DNA of 38,820 bases, from assembly GCA_014584605.1 (NCBI GenBank), contig JACTMO010000025.1:1-38820 (forward strand). Direction: 5' to 3'. Below are positions 25,064 to 35,000 of the stretch, piece after piece; within the stretch, counting starts at the first letter, position 1; each line of letters opens with the position of its first letter. The notes beneath the pieces were generated by a model. That model ran no database searches, was not told the DNA's origin, and was given only the letters and a program-made list of their open reading frames with translations. This stretch comes from Bacteroidota bacterium (GTDB lineage Bacteria > Bacteroidota > Bacteroidia > Flavobacteriales_F > PHOS-HE28). Made by a program: the position numbers and the translations under genes.

Positions 25064-26965
25064 ATGAGCAAGATCATCGGCATCGACCTGGGCACCACCA
25101 ACAGCTGCGTCTCCGTGATGGAGGGCGGCGAACCGGTGGTGATCGCCAACAGCGAAGGCAAGCGCACCACCCCCAGCGTGGTGGCCTTCGTGGAGGGTGG
25201 CGAGCGCAAGGTGGGCGACCCGGCCAAGCGCCAGGCCATCACCAACCCCAAGAACACCATCTTCTCCATCAAGCGCTTCATGGGCAACTCGTACGACGAG
25301 TGCCCCAAGGAGATCGGGCGCGTGCCCTACACCGTGGAGCGCGGTCCCAACAACACGCCCCGCGTGCAGATCGGCGACCGCCAGTACACGCCGCAGGAGA
25401 TCAGCGCCATGGTGCTGCAGAAGATGAAGAAGACCGCCGAGGACTACCTGGGCAGCACCGTCAGCGAAGCGGTGATCACCGTGCCGGCCTACTTCAACGA
25501 CGCGCAACGCCAGGCCACCAAGGAGGCCGGCGAGATCGCGGGCCTCAAGGTGCGCCGCATCATCAACGAGCCCACGGCGGCCGCGCTGGCCTATGGGCTG
25601 GACAAGAAGCACAAGGACCAGAAGATCGTGGTCTTCGACTGCGGCGGGGGCACCCACGACGTGAGCGTGCTGGAGCTGGGCGACGGCGTGTTCGAGGTGA
25701 AGGCCACCGACGGCGACACCCACCTGGGCGGTGACGATTTCGATCAAGTGGTCATCGACTGGCTGGCCGAGGAGTTCAAGGGCCAGTTCAACATCGACCT
25801 GCGCAAGGACCCCATGGCCCTGCAGCGCCTCAAGGAAGCCGCCGAGAAGGCCAAGATCGAGCTCAGCTCCACCACCAGCAGCGAGATCAACCTGCCGTAC
25901 ATCATGCCGGTGGACGGCATCCCGCAGCACCTGGTGCGCAGCCTCACCCGCGCCAAGTTCGAGCAGCTCGCCGACAGCCTCATCAAGCGCACCATCGCCC
26001 CCTGCGAGAGCGCCCTCAAGAACGCCGGGCTCAAGACCAGCGACATCGACGAGGTGATCCTGGTGGGCGGCAGCACCCGCATCCCGGCCATCCAGGAAGC
26101 CGTGAAGAAGTTCTTCGGCAAGGAGCCCAGCAAGGGCGTCAACCCCGACGAGGTGGTGGCCGTGGGCGCCGCCATCCAGGGCGGGGTGCTCGCCGGCGAC
26201 GTGAAGGACGTGCTGCTGCTGGACGTGACCCCGCTGAGCCTGGGCATCGAGACCATGGGCGGGGTGATGACGCGCCTGATCGAGGCCAACACCACCATCC
26301 CCACCAAGAAGAGCGAGACCTTCAGCACGGCCAGCGACAGCCAGCCCAGCGTGGAGATCCACGTGCTGCAGGGCGAACGCCCCATGGCGGCGGGCAACCG
26401 CACCATCGGCCGCTTCCACCTGGACGGCATCCCGCCCGCCCCGCGCGGCGTGCCGCAGATCGAGGTGACCTTCGACATCGACGCCAACGGCATCCTGCAC
26501 GTGGGCGCCAAGGACAAGGCCACCGGCAAGGAGCAGAGCATCCGCATCGAGGCCAGCAGCGGCCTGGGCAAGGACGAGATCGAGAAGATGAAGAAGGAGG
26601 CCGAGGCCAATGCCGACGCCGACAAGGCCGCCCGCGAACGCGTGGACAAGCTCAACGCCGCCGACAGCCTCATCTTCCAGACCGAGAAGAGCCTCAAGGA
26701 GTACGGCGACAAGATCCCGGCCGACAAGAAGCAGCCCATCGAGGACGCCCTCACCCGCCTGAAGGACGCCCACAAGGCCCAGGACGCCGAGGCCTGCGAC
26801 AAGCTGGTGGCCGAGCTCAACACCGCCTTCCAGGCCGCCAGCCAGGAGATGTACAACGCCGCCCAGCAGGCCCAGGCCAACGGCGGTGCCGCCCAGGAGC
26901 CCGGCAAGCCCGCGGACGCCGAGGTCACCGACGTGGACTTCGAAGAGGTGAAGGACGGCAAGTAA
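25064..26965 (+). CDS. dnaK: Chaperone protein DnaK (Hsp70)
   Basis: 633 aa, full length. The nucleotide-binding domain (about 1-385) begins [20 protein letters not shown]. It carries the phosphate-2 loop as [19 protein letters not shown] and the adenosine motif [10 protein letters not shown]. The GTHDVS form (His for the usual Phe) is common in Bacteroidota. The hydrophobic linker is [16 protein letters not shown], followed by a beta substrate-binding domain to about 510 and a helical lid. The C-terminus is [14 protein letters not shown]. It binds exposed hydrophobic peptides with ATP-driven cycles, together with DnaJ and GrpE, neither of which is in this window. Monocistronic, with a strong terminator 49 nt downstream. 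Codon use is strongly biased to G/C-ending codons, as expected for high expression. Confidence 0.98.
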   Translation: MSKIIGIDLGTTNSCVSVMEGGEPVVIANSEGKRTTPSVVAFVEGGERKVGDPAKRQAITNPKNTIFSIKRFMGNSYDECPKEIGRVPYTVERGPNNTPRVQIGDRQYTPQEISAMVLQKMKKTAEDYLGSTVSEAVITVPAYFNDAQRQATKEAGEIAGLKVRRIINEPTAAALAYGLDKKHKDQKIVVFDCGGGTHDVSVLELGDGVFEVKATDGDTHLGGDDFDQVVIDWLAEEFKGQFNIDLRKDPMALQRLKEAAEKAKIELSSTTSSEINLPYIMPVDGIPQHLVRSLTRAKFEQLADSLIKRTIAPCESALKNAGLKTSDIDEVILVGGSTRIPAIQEAVKKFFGKEPSKGVNPDEVVAVGAAIQGGVLAGDVKDVLLLDVTPLSLGIETMGGVMTRLIEANTTIPTKKSETFSTASDSQPSVEIHVLQGERPMAAGNRTIGRFHLDGIPPAPRGVPQIEVTFDIDANGILHVGAKDKATGKEQSIRIEASSGLGKDEIEKMKKEAEANADADKAARERVDKLNAADSLIFQTEKSLKEYGDKIPADKKQPIEDALTRLKDAHKAQDAEACDKLVAELNTAFQAASQEMYNAAQQAQANGGAAQEPGKPADAEVTDVDFEEVKDGK

Positions 26966-27013
26966 GGCCCAAGCAGCGATCGTACCGGACCACCGGCGAC
27001 CTCCGCAACATGG

Positions 27014-27047
27014 AACGAGCCCCGCGATGTGCATCGCGGGGCTCGTT
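27014..27047 (+). terminator. dnaK terminator
   Basis: Perfect 16-bp inverted repeat, AACGAGCCCCGCGATG (27014-27029) and CATCGCGGGGCTCGTT (27032-27047), 49 nt after the dnaK stop. It ends GCTCGTTCATTCC on the plus strand, so a short T-containing tail is present. The strongest hairpin in the window. Confidence 0.85.
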
Positions 27048-27518
27048 CATTCCATCCGGCAGGCTCGGACCGAAGCGGCGGGTTTCGTTATACCACTGGG
27101 TGGCTCGAAGTATCTCGAACGGATGGCGCGCGATGCGATCGTTCGCTCAGACAAGGCGTGGCGAAGCAAGGATACTGGAACGAAGTATCCGGCTGAGCCA
27201 GAACGAAGTATGGGCGAACGAGGGCGAGCCCCATCAACGTGTGGCCGCGATGGATCGTGCCGCCGGAGCGAGGTACTTCGAACCGCCCCGCTTCGCACTA
27301 AGGAGCAGGCCGATCTGCCCGGTCTTTTTCCACTTGACTTCTCCGTCGTGATCGTTCCGTAGCACCGGCCCTCGGTAGATCCACTCCCTGCGGTCTACGC
27401 CTTCAGCGTTGCAGCGACCACGTCGTATCGTCCCGCGAAAAGATCCCTTCGCACCTCTGACCTACGCCTTAATGCGAAATGATTTTACTTCGTTATCGTC
27501 CTCCCCAACGGAACAGCC
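27048..27518. other. Gene-free region between dnaK and the beta-helix gene
   Basis: About 470 bp without a credible gene; the open frames here have no start context and unlike-neighbour composition. It contains the inverted-repeat-bounded element at 27102-27284. It also holds a small inverted repeat (GTAGA 27375-27379, TCTAC 27394-27398) and, near the end, TACTTCG (27486-27492), a candidate -7 box for the gene at 27576. It is not recognisable as tmRNA, RNase P, SRP or 6S RNA. Confidence 0.6.
27102..27284. repeat. Element bounded by imperfect inverted repeats, with internal CGAAGTAT copies
   Basis: The 15-mer at 27102-27116 (GGCTCGAAGTATCTC) pairs at 13 of 15 positions with 27270-27284. The repeat extends a little further with CTCG-like bases. 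Inside are two further direct copies of CGAAGTAT (27181-27188 and 27204-27211) in addition to the one in the left arm (27106-27113). There are also a GGATACT / AGTATCC hairpin (27170-27190) and GGCTGAGCC. No open frame and no target-site duplication are evident. It could be a MITE/REP-like element or a structured RNA. Confidence 0.45.
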
Positions 27519-27575
27519 ATGATCTCCCCATCACATCCACTGCGGAACGGTCCTTCGGAACGTCCCGGAACGGGG

Positions 27576-30119
27576 ATGAAGCGCATCGCGCATGCGTTCC
27601 CCGCACCGCTCCTCGCCTGCCTCACCGCGCTCCTCCAGGTGGGCGCCGTGCAGGCCCAGACCATCACCACGGGCAGCCTCGCGCCCTACAACGGCGGCAA
27701 CGGGGTGGGCGGCAACGGGGTGATCACCTTCGGGGTGACGAACAGCTCCGGCGGCGACATCCTGCTCACGGACCTGGCCTCGTACTGGCAGACCGCCTCC
27801 AACGGGGCGAACACCACCTTGTGGGCCACGACCGTCACCCTGGGCGGCCCCTACTATCCCTTCGTGGCCTCGGATTGGACGGTGATCGGCACCGGCACCA
27901 ACCTGGCCGTGCCCGCCAACGGCATCCAGCCGACGATCACGGGCATGTCGTACCTGATCCCCGATGGCGGTGTGGTCCGCTTCCTGCTGGAGTCCGATCA
28001 GAACATCCGGTACAGCGGCACGGGGGTCATCAGCCCCAACACCTTCACCGTGGGCGGCGTCTCCCTGCATTGCGGGGACCACACCCTGCCGGGTGCCACC
28101 GGGATCGTGGGCTATGGCGGCGTGTTCACCAACGGCGGGAACAACCCGCGCTACTTCACCGGCACGCTCACCTTCATGCCCGCCTCGCCCTGCGCAGGAA
28201 CGCCCGTTGCCGGAAGCATCAGCGGGCCGGCGTTCGCGTGCGAGAACGGATCGGCGGACCTTGTCCTGAACGGTTCCACGGTGGGTGTCGGCATCACACG
28301 CGAGTGGTACAGCAGCCCCACTTCCGGCGGACCGTACAACACGCTGGTGGGGTCCGGCACCACGGTGAACACCGGACCGGTCACCTCGGACACCTACTAC
28401 ATCTGCACGGTGACCTGCACCAACTCGGGCCAGGCGGTGAACAGCGCCGAGTTCCACCTGCCGGTCACGCCGGGCATCTCCGGCACCTTCACCATCAACG
28501 ACGACGGCACCGGCGACCTGCTGAACTTCTCCGAGGCCGGCGACCTGCTGAGTTGCGGGGTGAACGGACCGGTGGTCTTCAACGTGGCGGCGGGCAGCGG
28601 GCCCTATGTGGACCGCCTGGTGCTGGGCGAGGTCCTCGGGGCCAGTGCGACCAACACCATCACCTTCCAGGCCAACGACGTCAGCCTGGTGCATGCACCG
28701 ACCGTCAGCGACCAGCGCGCGGCGGTGCTGTTGAACGGCGCGGACCACGTCACCATCGAGGACCTGATCATCGACGTCACCGGCGGCACGTACGGCTATG
28801 GGGTGCACCTGATGAACCAGGCCGACCACAACAGCATCCGGGGATGCCGGATCTTCAACCCGGACAATACGGGCTCGTCCAGCTTCGGAGGCATCGTGGC
28901 CTCGGCCTCCCTCACCAACGCGACCGCGGCCGGCAACAACGCGAACCACTGCACCATCGAGGACAACGTGCTCCTGGGCTGCGGCGGCACCTACAAGCTG
29001 CGCCTCAACGGCGCCTCGGCCACCGCACGCGCCGTGGGCAACGTGGTGCGCAACAACCAGTTGCGCAACGGATACAACTACCAGCTGTACCTGCAATACC
29101 AGGACAGCGTGCTGGTGCAGGGCAACGAGATCAGCCGGCCGGGGCTGACGAACAGCACCACCTTCTACGGCATCTACGTGAACAACTGCAGCGGCACCGT
29201 GGTGGACGGCAACACCGTGAACAACGTGGGGGGTACGGGCTCGGCCTACCTCTATTACATCACCGCGTCGGACCCCGCACCGGGCCATGAGAACAGCTTC
29301 CAGAACAACGTGGCCTACCGGCTGAACAACACGGGCTCGAACTACGGCATGTACAACAGCGGCAGCAACAACACCCGCTATTACCACAACAGCCTGCTGC
29401 TCGACGACCAGAACACCGCCACGGGTGCCGCCTACGGCTTCTACCAGACCACGCTGGCCACGGGCCTGGAGTACCGCAACAACATCGTGAAGATCAGCCG
29501 CTCGGGCACGGGCACCAAGCGCTGCCTGCACTTCGCCACGGCCTCCACCGGCTTCGTGAGCGACAACAACGTGCTGGTGATGGCCGCCACCGGCGGCTCC
29601 ACCAACCAGGTGGGCTACCTCACCACCGGCTACGCCTCCCTGGCCAGCTGGCAGGCCACCGGCCACGACCCGAACTCCTCGGCGGCCGACCCGCTGTTCG
29701 TGAGCACCACCGACCTCACCCCCACCAACATGGCGATCAACGACATGGGCGACCCCGGTGTCGGTGCCCTGGTGCCCCTGGACCTCCACGGAGCGCCGCG
29801 GCCGATAGGCGCCGCCCCCGATCCGGGCGCCATCGAGTTCGGCTTGGGCACCAGCGTGGCGCACGGACCGGGCGCGACCCCGGATTGGTGCGCCCTCCCG
29901 AACCCGGCCTCGGAGCGGGTCATCCTGCGTTCACGCGAGGGTCGTACGGGCGAATGGTGCCTTACGGACCTCGCCGGAAGGACCGCGCTCCAGGGTGCCG
30001 TGAACGGTGAGGTGGACATCCCGGTGGGCGCCCTCGCTGCGGGCACCTATGTGCTCGCCGTGCGGGATGGGGCCGCCTTCACGCGGCTGCCGCTGATCGT
30101 GACGCACGCGGGGCGTTAG
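27576..30119 (+). CDS. Secreted right-handed beta-helix protein with T9SS sorting domain
   Basis: About 847 aa from the ATG at 27576. A signal peptide begins MKRIAHAFPAPLLACLTALL and is cleaved after about residue 27 (VQAQ). A beta-sandwich fills about 30-200, an Ig-like module 205-300, and parallel beta-helix repeats about 305-700. The repeats show recurring Asn/Gly-rich turns such as DHNSIRGCRIFNPDN, NHCTIEDNVLLG and YYHNSLLLDD. The T9SS C-terminal domain (about 772-847, ALPNPASERVIL to the end) closes it. Such beta-helix proteins often bind or cleave polysaccharide, but no catalytic residues can be named. An ATG at 27519 adds 19 residues and lies 27 nt from a possible -7 box (27486-27492), so the start is uncertain. 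Confidence 0.85.
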   Translation: MKRIAHAFPAPLLACLTALLQVGAVQAQTITTGSLAPYNGGNGVGGNGVITFGVTNSSGGDILLTDLASYWQTASNGANTTLWATTVTLGGPYYPFVASDWTVIGTGTNLAVPANGIQPTITGMSYLIPDGGVVRFLLESDQNIRYSGTGVISPNTFTVGGVSLHCGDHTLPGATGIVGYGGVFTNGGNNPRYFTGTLTFMPASPCAGTPVAGSISGPAFACENGSADLVLNGSTVGVGITREWYSSPTSGGPYNTLVGSGTTVNTGPVTSDTYYICTVTCTNSGQAVNSAEFHLPVTPGISGTFTINDDGTGDLLNFSEAGDLLSCGVNGPVVFNVAAGSGPYVDRLVLGEVLGASATNTITFQANDVSLVHAPTVSDQRAAVLLNGADHVTIEDLIIDVTGGTYGYGVHLMNQADHNSIRGCRIFNPDNTGSSSFGGIVASASLTNATAAGNNANHCTIEDNVLLGCGGTYKLRLNGASATARAVGNVVRNNQLRNGYNYQLYLQYQDSVLVQGNEISRPGLTNSTTFYGIYVNNCSGTVVDGNTVNNVGGTGSAYLYYITASDPAPGHENSFQNNVAYRLNNTGSNYGMYNSGSNNTRYYHNSLLLDDQNTATGAAYGFYQTTLATGLEYRNNIVKISRSGTGTKRCLHFATASTGFVSDNNVLVMAATGGSTNQVGYLTTGYASLASWQATGHDPNSSAADPLFVSTTDLTPTNMAINDMGDPGVGALVPLDLHGAPRPIGAAPDPGAIEFGLGTSVAHGPGATPDWCALPNPASERVILRSREGRTGEWCLTDLAGRTALQGAVNGEVDIPVGALAAGTYVLAVRDGAAFTRLPLIVTHAGR

Positions 30120-30126
30120 TGTGGCA

Positions 30127-30272
30127 TCCCCTCTGTCGGTCACTGATGAGCTGTCCCCTCATTCGTCGTCACGCAAGGCGGAACATGCACGGCTTAGCGG
30201 GCGCTCCGGCGCAAGGTTCCAACGCGGCAGCAAGGCGAAAGAAGGGCGGAGATGGCTAACCAACAGAGGGGA
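30127..30272. repeat. Inverted-repeat-bounded non-coding element between convergent genes
   Basis: TCCCCTCTGT (30127-30136) and ACAGAGGGGA (30263-30272) form perfect 10-bp ends. A third segment, TGTCCCCTC (30152-30160), can pair with the same right arm at GAGGGGACA (30266-30274), so the two foldings exclude each other. GGAAC/GTTCC pairs lie inside. No open frame is credible. It lies in the 191-bp gap between convergent genes at 30119 and 30311. Confidence 0.45.
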
Positions 30273-30310
30273 CACCACACCAGGGGCGGGCCGACGAGGC
30301 AGGGCGGTGC

Positions 30311-31051
30311 TCAGCGCCGCACGTGCACCTTGCCGTCCACGTATTCCTCGGTGCGGACGATGGCCCCCTGGGCATCGCGGTAGGTCCACGTGCCGATGCG
30401 CTGCGTGTCCATCCGCAGCGGGTTGTACCGGGCGCGGCCTTCGCAGCGCACCTGTCCGCCGGGATGGTACTCGCGCTGCAGGAACTCCACCTTGCGCCGG
30501 TCCACCAGTTCCAGGGTGCTGATGGGGCTGCCGTCGGTGGCGTACAGGTCCATGCGCTCGTAGTAGGCCCCGCTGCGGTGCTTCTCCTCGGCGTAGCGCA
30601 ACCGGCCGTTGCGATAGTGCTCCTCGTAGCGCAAGGGCTGGCCGTCGGTAAAGCGGGTCTCGGTGGCGGGCTGCCCGTTGGCGTGGTAGGTGCGCAGCAC
30701 CGACCGCAGGGCGTCCACGCTGCGGAACTCACGCTCCAGGGTGCCGTTCGCATGGTGGTTCTTGTACAGCGTCAAGCGGCCGTCCACATAGTAGCCCTTG
30801 TGCTTCACGGCCCCGTTGGCGTGCAGGTCCTCCACCCAGCCGATGCAGGGATGGCCGTTGCACAGGCGCACCGAGTCACCCCCGGTCACGGGGTTGAAGA
30901 CCTCGTAGTCCGCGATCACCGCGGCGGGGTCCTCCAGTTGCTCGGGGTCGATGGTGAAGGCATCGGCGGCCATCAGCGCCAGGTCGTCCTGCGCCCCGGC
31001 GGCCAGCGGCAACGCCAGCACCAGGGCCACGGCGTTCAGGGTCCTTTCCAT
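30311..31051 (-). CDS. Secreted MORN_2-type (YwqK-like) repeat protein
   Basis: 246 aa. Signal peptide MERTLNAVALVLALPLAAGA (1-20). The rest consists of repeats of the antitoxin-YwqK / MORN_2 kind, with hallmark motifs LHANGAVKHKGYYVDG, HHANGTLEREF, YHANGQPATETRFTDGQP, YRNGRLRYAEEKHRSG and YHPGGQVRCEGRARYN. In Bacteroidota such repeats usually occur in exported or periplasmic proteins of unknown role. One cysteine pair is visible (RLCNGHPCIG). The start at 31051 begins the signal peptide; longer frames add unlike, basic sequence. Divergent from the 31168 gene. No toxin gene is adjacent, so an antitoxin role is not supported. Confidence 0.85.
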   Translation of the reverse strand: MERTLNAVALVLALPLAAGAQDDLALMAADAFTIDPEQLEDPAAVIADYEVFNPVTGGDSVRLCNGHPCIGWVEDLHANGAVKHKGYYVDGRLTLYKNHHANGTLEREFRSVDALRSVLRTYHANGQPATETRFTDGQPLRYEEHYRNGRLRYAEEKHRSGAYYERMDLYATDGSPISTLELVDRRKVEFLQREYHPGGQVRCEGRARYNPLRMDTQRIGTWTYRDAQGAIVRTEEYVDGKVHVRR

Positions 31052-31133
31052 GCCCCTTGGAACGTGGAAGGGCCTTCGCGGGTTCGCCCGGCGGCATGCA
31101 CCGGCAGCGTTTGGCGGGCTGTGCGCCACCGCC

Positions 31134-31141
31134 TACCTTGC
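31134..31141 (+). promoter_or_regulatory. -7-like box for the 31168 gene
   Basis: TACCTTGC, 26 nt upstream of the ATG at 31168. It is the same octamer as the box at 18294-18301. Confidence 0.35.
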
Positions 31142-31167
31142 TGGCCGACCCAACCTCCCAACGACCC

Positions 31168-31626
31168 ATGAACCTCCGTACTCTTGTCCTGCCCGCCTTC
31201 CTGCTGCTGCTCACCGGCGCGGCCAGCGCCCAGGCCACCGACCGCGCCGAACGTACGCCCGCGCACTATGCCGAGGCCGATCTGCAACGCCTCACCGAGC
31301 TCCTGGGCCTGCGGCCCGAACAGGTGGAGGAGTGCCGCCGCATGATGGAGGCGTATGAGAAGACCCTCTTCGACCGTCGCGAGCTGTTGCGCAAAGAGCT
31401 CGAAGTGCTGGACCGGGAGCGCCACAAGCACCTGGTGGAGCTTGCGCGCAAGCTGGACGAAAAGCAGGTGGAACTGTTGAACGGGATGTTGAAGACCGAT
31501 CGGTTGCCGATCACCATGGACACGGCCGAACCCGGCACGGTCCGGGCCCGGGTGGAGGAACCCGCCAAGGGCAGGGAAAAGCAGGGGCCGGTGAAACAGA
31601 CCTCCCCCACCACCCTGTCGCGATAG
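31168..31626 (+). CDS. Small periplasmic protein, Spy/CpxP-like helical
   Basis: 152 aa. A signal peptide (MNLRTLVLPAFLLLLTGAAS plus AQ) is followed by a mostly helical charged domain (about 30-110). The block YAEADLQRLTELLGLRPEQV, then YEKTLFDRRELLRKELEVLD and LARKLDEKQVELLNGML, resembles the LTxxQ-type helices of Spy/CpxP/ZraP periplasmic chaperones. The match is by pattern only. A coiled coil is likely at about 60-115. The tail is basic and proline-containing. The start at 31168 begins the signal peptide and follows a -7-like box. Divergent from the MORN_2-type gene. Confidence 0.78.
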   Translation: MNLRTLVLPAFLLLLTGAASAQATDRAERTPAHYAEADLQRLTELLGLRPEQVEECRRMMEAYEKTLFDRRELLRKELEVLDRERHKHLVELARKLDEKQVELLNGMLKTDRLPITMDTAEPGTVRARVEEPAKGREKQGPVKQTSPTTLSR

Positions 31627-32009
31627 GCCGCGCACGGCCCGGCACCCACGCTCCAGGCACGGGCTCCTGATCGGGTTGCCTCCTGTTGATAACTATTTTT
31701 TCCTTGCGTCATACTACAGAACGAAATAGTATTGACCGGCCGCTTTCCTACCATTCCGAACCATTCACCCCAGAACCATGCGCCCCGGCGACCTGCCCAC
31801 CCAAGCGACCGCAGGCCCGTGGCCGAGCCACCCCACCGATACACAGCCCCACTTCCATCCCAACGGCGTTCCCCTGCATGGGCCTTTTTCCGGGGAATTG
31901 CGAACGAGAGCCACATGACAGGTGGACCGCCCCACAGCGGTAGGCCTTACCCCGGCAGCCAGCCCGAAGCTGGCGATCGATCTGAACCCCCTAACCAAAA
32001 CCCTTGTCC
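31627..32009. other. Intergenic region upstream of the giant adhesin gene
   Basis: About 380 bp with no credible gene. It contains an AT-rich patch (31684-31735) that is unlike the surrounding GC-rich DNA. In the patch are the inverted TTATCAACAG site (31683-31692) and inverted repeats ACTATTT (31692-31698) / AAATAGT (31724-31730) and ATACTA (31711-31716) / TAGTAT (31727-31732). These are plausible promoter/operator parts for the gene at 32010, though the distance is about 300 bp. Nothing further is recognised in 31736-32009. Confidence 0.5.
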
Positions 32010-35000
32010 ATGAATTGTCGACCTGACCCGATGACACCCCGGCGAACGCGCTGGTGGTGTATCCCGATCGTCGCGACGGCCCTGCTCACCCTGGCAGGAG
32101 GGACCGCCCGTGCCCAATGCACGAACACCTCCTCCTACGGTTCAGCTACTGCCGCTGGCATGCTCGTCGGTGAAACAAGAAACTTCAGTACGTGCAGCTA
32201 CCGGAGTGAGTACTCAACGCTGAGCAATGCGGTGATCGGCAACCTGTACACCTTCACCCTTGTAGGTGGTGGTTACATCACCGTCCACTCCGGCACGTAC
32301 AACGGTCCGGTGCTCGCGCATGGTCCCTCTCCTCTCTCCGGGGTGATCGCCGACAACGCGACACTCTACCCGCACTGGAACGTCAATGCCAGCTGCGCGA
32401 CCGATGCTGGATGCAAAACCACCCAGGTGACCAACAACGGCCCCAGCTCCACCTGTTCGGGCACGCCCAACAGCGGCACGGCCAGTGGCCCGGCCAACGT
32501 GTGCACCGGCTCCACCCCCACCCTCAGCGCCACGGGCCTCACCCTTGGAGTGGGCATCAGCTACCAGTGGGAGGAATCGCCCGATGGCGTGTTCGCCTGG
32601 GCCGATGTGATCGGCGGCAGCGGGGCCACCACCCCCAACTACACCACCAGCCCGGTCATGGGCGCGCGCCACTTCCGGATCCGCACCATCTGTAGCGCCG
32701 GCCCCGATACCGCTTGGTCCAACGTGGTGTCGATGAGCACCTTCTCGGATAACTGCCAGTGCGCAGCCTATCCCTCGGTCTTTGCGTCCTACACGGCCGA
32801 TGAGGACATCAGCAACGTGACGGTGGGTACGCTGAACAACAGCAGCGATTGCATCAGCCCCGCACCGGGAACCGGATCCCTGGTGCAACGCTACGCCAAC
32901 TACACCGGTTGGGTAGCAGCACCCGACCTGGAGCAGGCCTCCACCGTGAACTTCAGCCTCACGATGACCACCTGCAACAACAACTACGACAACGGCTTCC
33001 AGCTGTACATCGACTGGAACCAGGACGGCGACTTCCTGGATGCCGGCGAACAGGTGTACAACCAGCCCACCTCAGCCAACGGCAACCACACCAAGACGGG
33101 CAGCTTCGTGGTGCCCATCGCGGCAAGCCTGGGCAGCACCCGCATGCGCGTGGTGGTGGTGGAGGGTACCTTCCCCACGGGCACCAACTACGCCCACACA
33201 ACATACGGCTGGGGTGAGACCGAGGACTATTGCGTGAACGTGACGGCCGCCGCCGGTTGCGTGGGCGTACCCAACAACGGCACGGCCAGCGGTCCGGCCA
33301 ACGTATGCGACGGCACCACCGCCGCCCTCAGCGCCACGGGCCTCTCCTTCGGCCTGAACATCAATTACCAGTGGGAGGAATCGCCCGATGGCCTCAGCGG
33401 CTGGGGCGATGTGATCGGCGGCAGCGGGGCCACCACCCCCAACTACACCACCAGTCCGGTGAGCGGCACCCGCCACTTCCGCATCCGCACCATCTGCACC
33501 ACCGGTCCGGACACCGCCTGGTCCAACGTGGTAACGGTCAGCTCCTTCACCGACGCCTGCCAGTGCGCGGCCTATCCCTTGGTCTTTGCGTCCTACACGG
33601 CCGATGAGGACATCAGCAACGTGACGGTGGGCACGCTGAACAACAGCAGTGATTGCACGAACCCTGCACCGGGTGCCGGCTCCCTGGTGCAACGCTACGC
33701 CAACTACACCGGCTTCGTGGCCGCACCCGACCTGCAGCAGGCCTCCACCGTGAACTTCAGCCTCACGATGACCACCTGCAACAGCAACTACAACAACGGC
33801 TTCCAGCTGTACATCGACTGGAACCAGGACGGCGACTTCCAGGATGCCGACGAACAGGTGTACAGCCAGACCACGGTCACGAACGGCAACCACACCGAGA
33901 CGGGCAGCTTCGTGGTGCCCATCACGGCAAGCCTGGGCAGCACCCGCATGCGCGCGGTGGTGGTGGAGGGTACCTTCCCCAACGTAACCAACTTCGCCCA
34001 CACAACATACGGCTGGGGTGAGACGGAGGACTATTGCGTGAACGTGACGGCCGCGTCGGCCTGTTCCGCTCCGCCGACCCCCGGCAGCACCACGGGGCCT
34101 GCCAGCATCTGCCCCGGCGTGTCCTTCACCTTGGGCCTGCAGAACCTGCCTTCGGAAAGCGGCATCACCTACCAGTGGTATGTGAGCACGGACGGTGGCT
34201 TGACGTACAGCCCGGTGGGAAGCAACCTGCCGACCTACGATGCCACCCAGACCGTGGCCTCGTGGTACTACTGCGATGTGACCTGCACCAACCCGGGCGG
34301 CGGCACCACCCAGAGCACCCCGATCGAGGTGACCATGAACTCCTTCATGGCGTGCTACTGCACCAGCGGTGTGGGCCCCATCAGCACCATTGACAGCCAG
34401 GTGCTGAGCGTGAACCTCACCGGTGTACCCGGCAGCATCAACTACACCCATGCCTGCCCCGGCGTTGCCGGTGTGCAGGACCTCACGGCCCTCACGGCCG
34501 ACCTCTTCCTGGGTGATCCCTACACCTTGAGCGTGAACTTCGGCACCTGCGGCAGCAACTATACCGGCGTGGGCGAGGTGTGGATCGACTACGACCACAG
34601 CGGCAGCTTCGAGCCGGGTGAATCCCTCGGCACGCAGGGCCCTGCGTCGCCTCCGGGGCTTGCCACCATGAACTTCACCGTGCCGCTCACGGCCCAGGTG
34701 GGCATCACCCGTATGCGCGTGATGCAGTGGGAAGGCGGTACGCTCCCGCTGAACCCCTGCGGCAGCTTCTACTACGGCTCGGTCATGGACTTCAGCGTGA
34801 ACATCAACGTGAGCACGCCTTGCAGCGGTGTGCCCACCCCGGGCAACACCCTGTCCACCGAGACCCTGGTCTGCGCCAACGAGTCCTTCACCCTCAGCCT
34901 GCAGAACCTGATCATGGGCACGGGTGTATCCTACCAGTGGGAGACCTCGCCGGACAACATGACCTGGTCGCCCGCCGTGGGCGCGCCGCCCAGCTCGGTG

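Noticed and set aside
24722-27034. A 770-codon minus-strand frame opposite dnaK
   Set aside because: dnaK is certain on the other strand, and long antisense frames are usual opposite highly biased GC-rich genes.
27102-27284. tRNA, tmRNA, RNase P or 6S RNA in the dnaK downstream gap
   Set aside because: None of the conserved motifs, such as a T-loop GTTCGA-type sequence or the RNase P core, was found.
27010-27362. Open frames of about 110 codons in the region after dnaK
   Set aside because: They overlap the dnaK terminator and repeats, have no domain and differ in all three frames without a clear best.
30311-31051. Toxin-antitoxin module suggested by the YwqK-like repeats
   Set aside because: The protein has a signal peptide and no adjacent toxin-like gene; the MORN_2 repeat alone is not evidence of an antitoxin.
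31686-32013. Short plus-strand frames upstream of the giant gene
   Set aside because: Pro/Ser/Thr-rich with no family; several overlapping frames are equally open.
32454-34061. CRISPR or mobile-element reading of the direct repeats
   Set aside because: The repeats are in-frame protein modules of 804 bp with no spacers, no terminal inverted repeats and no transposase.
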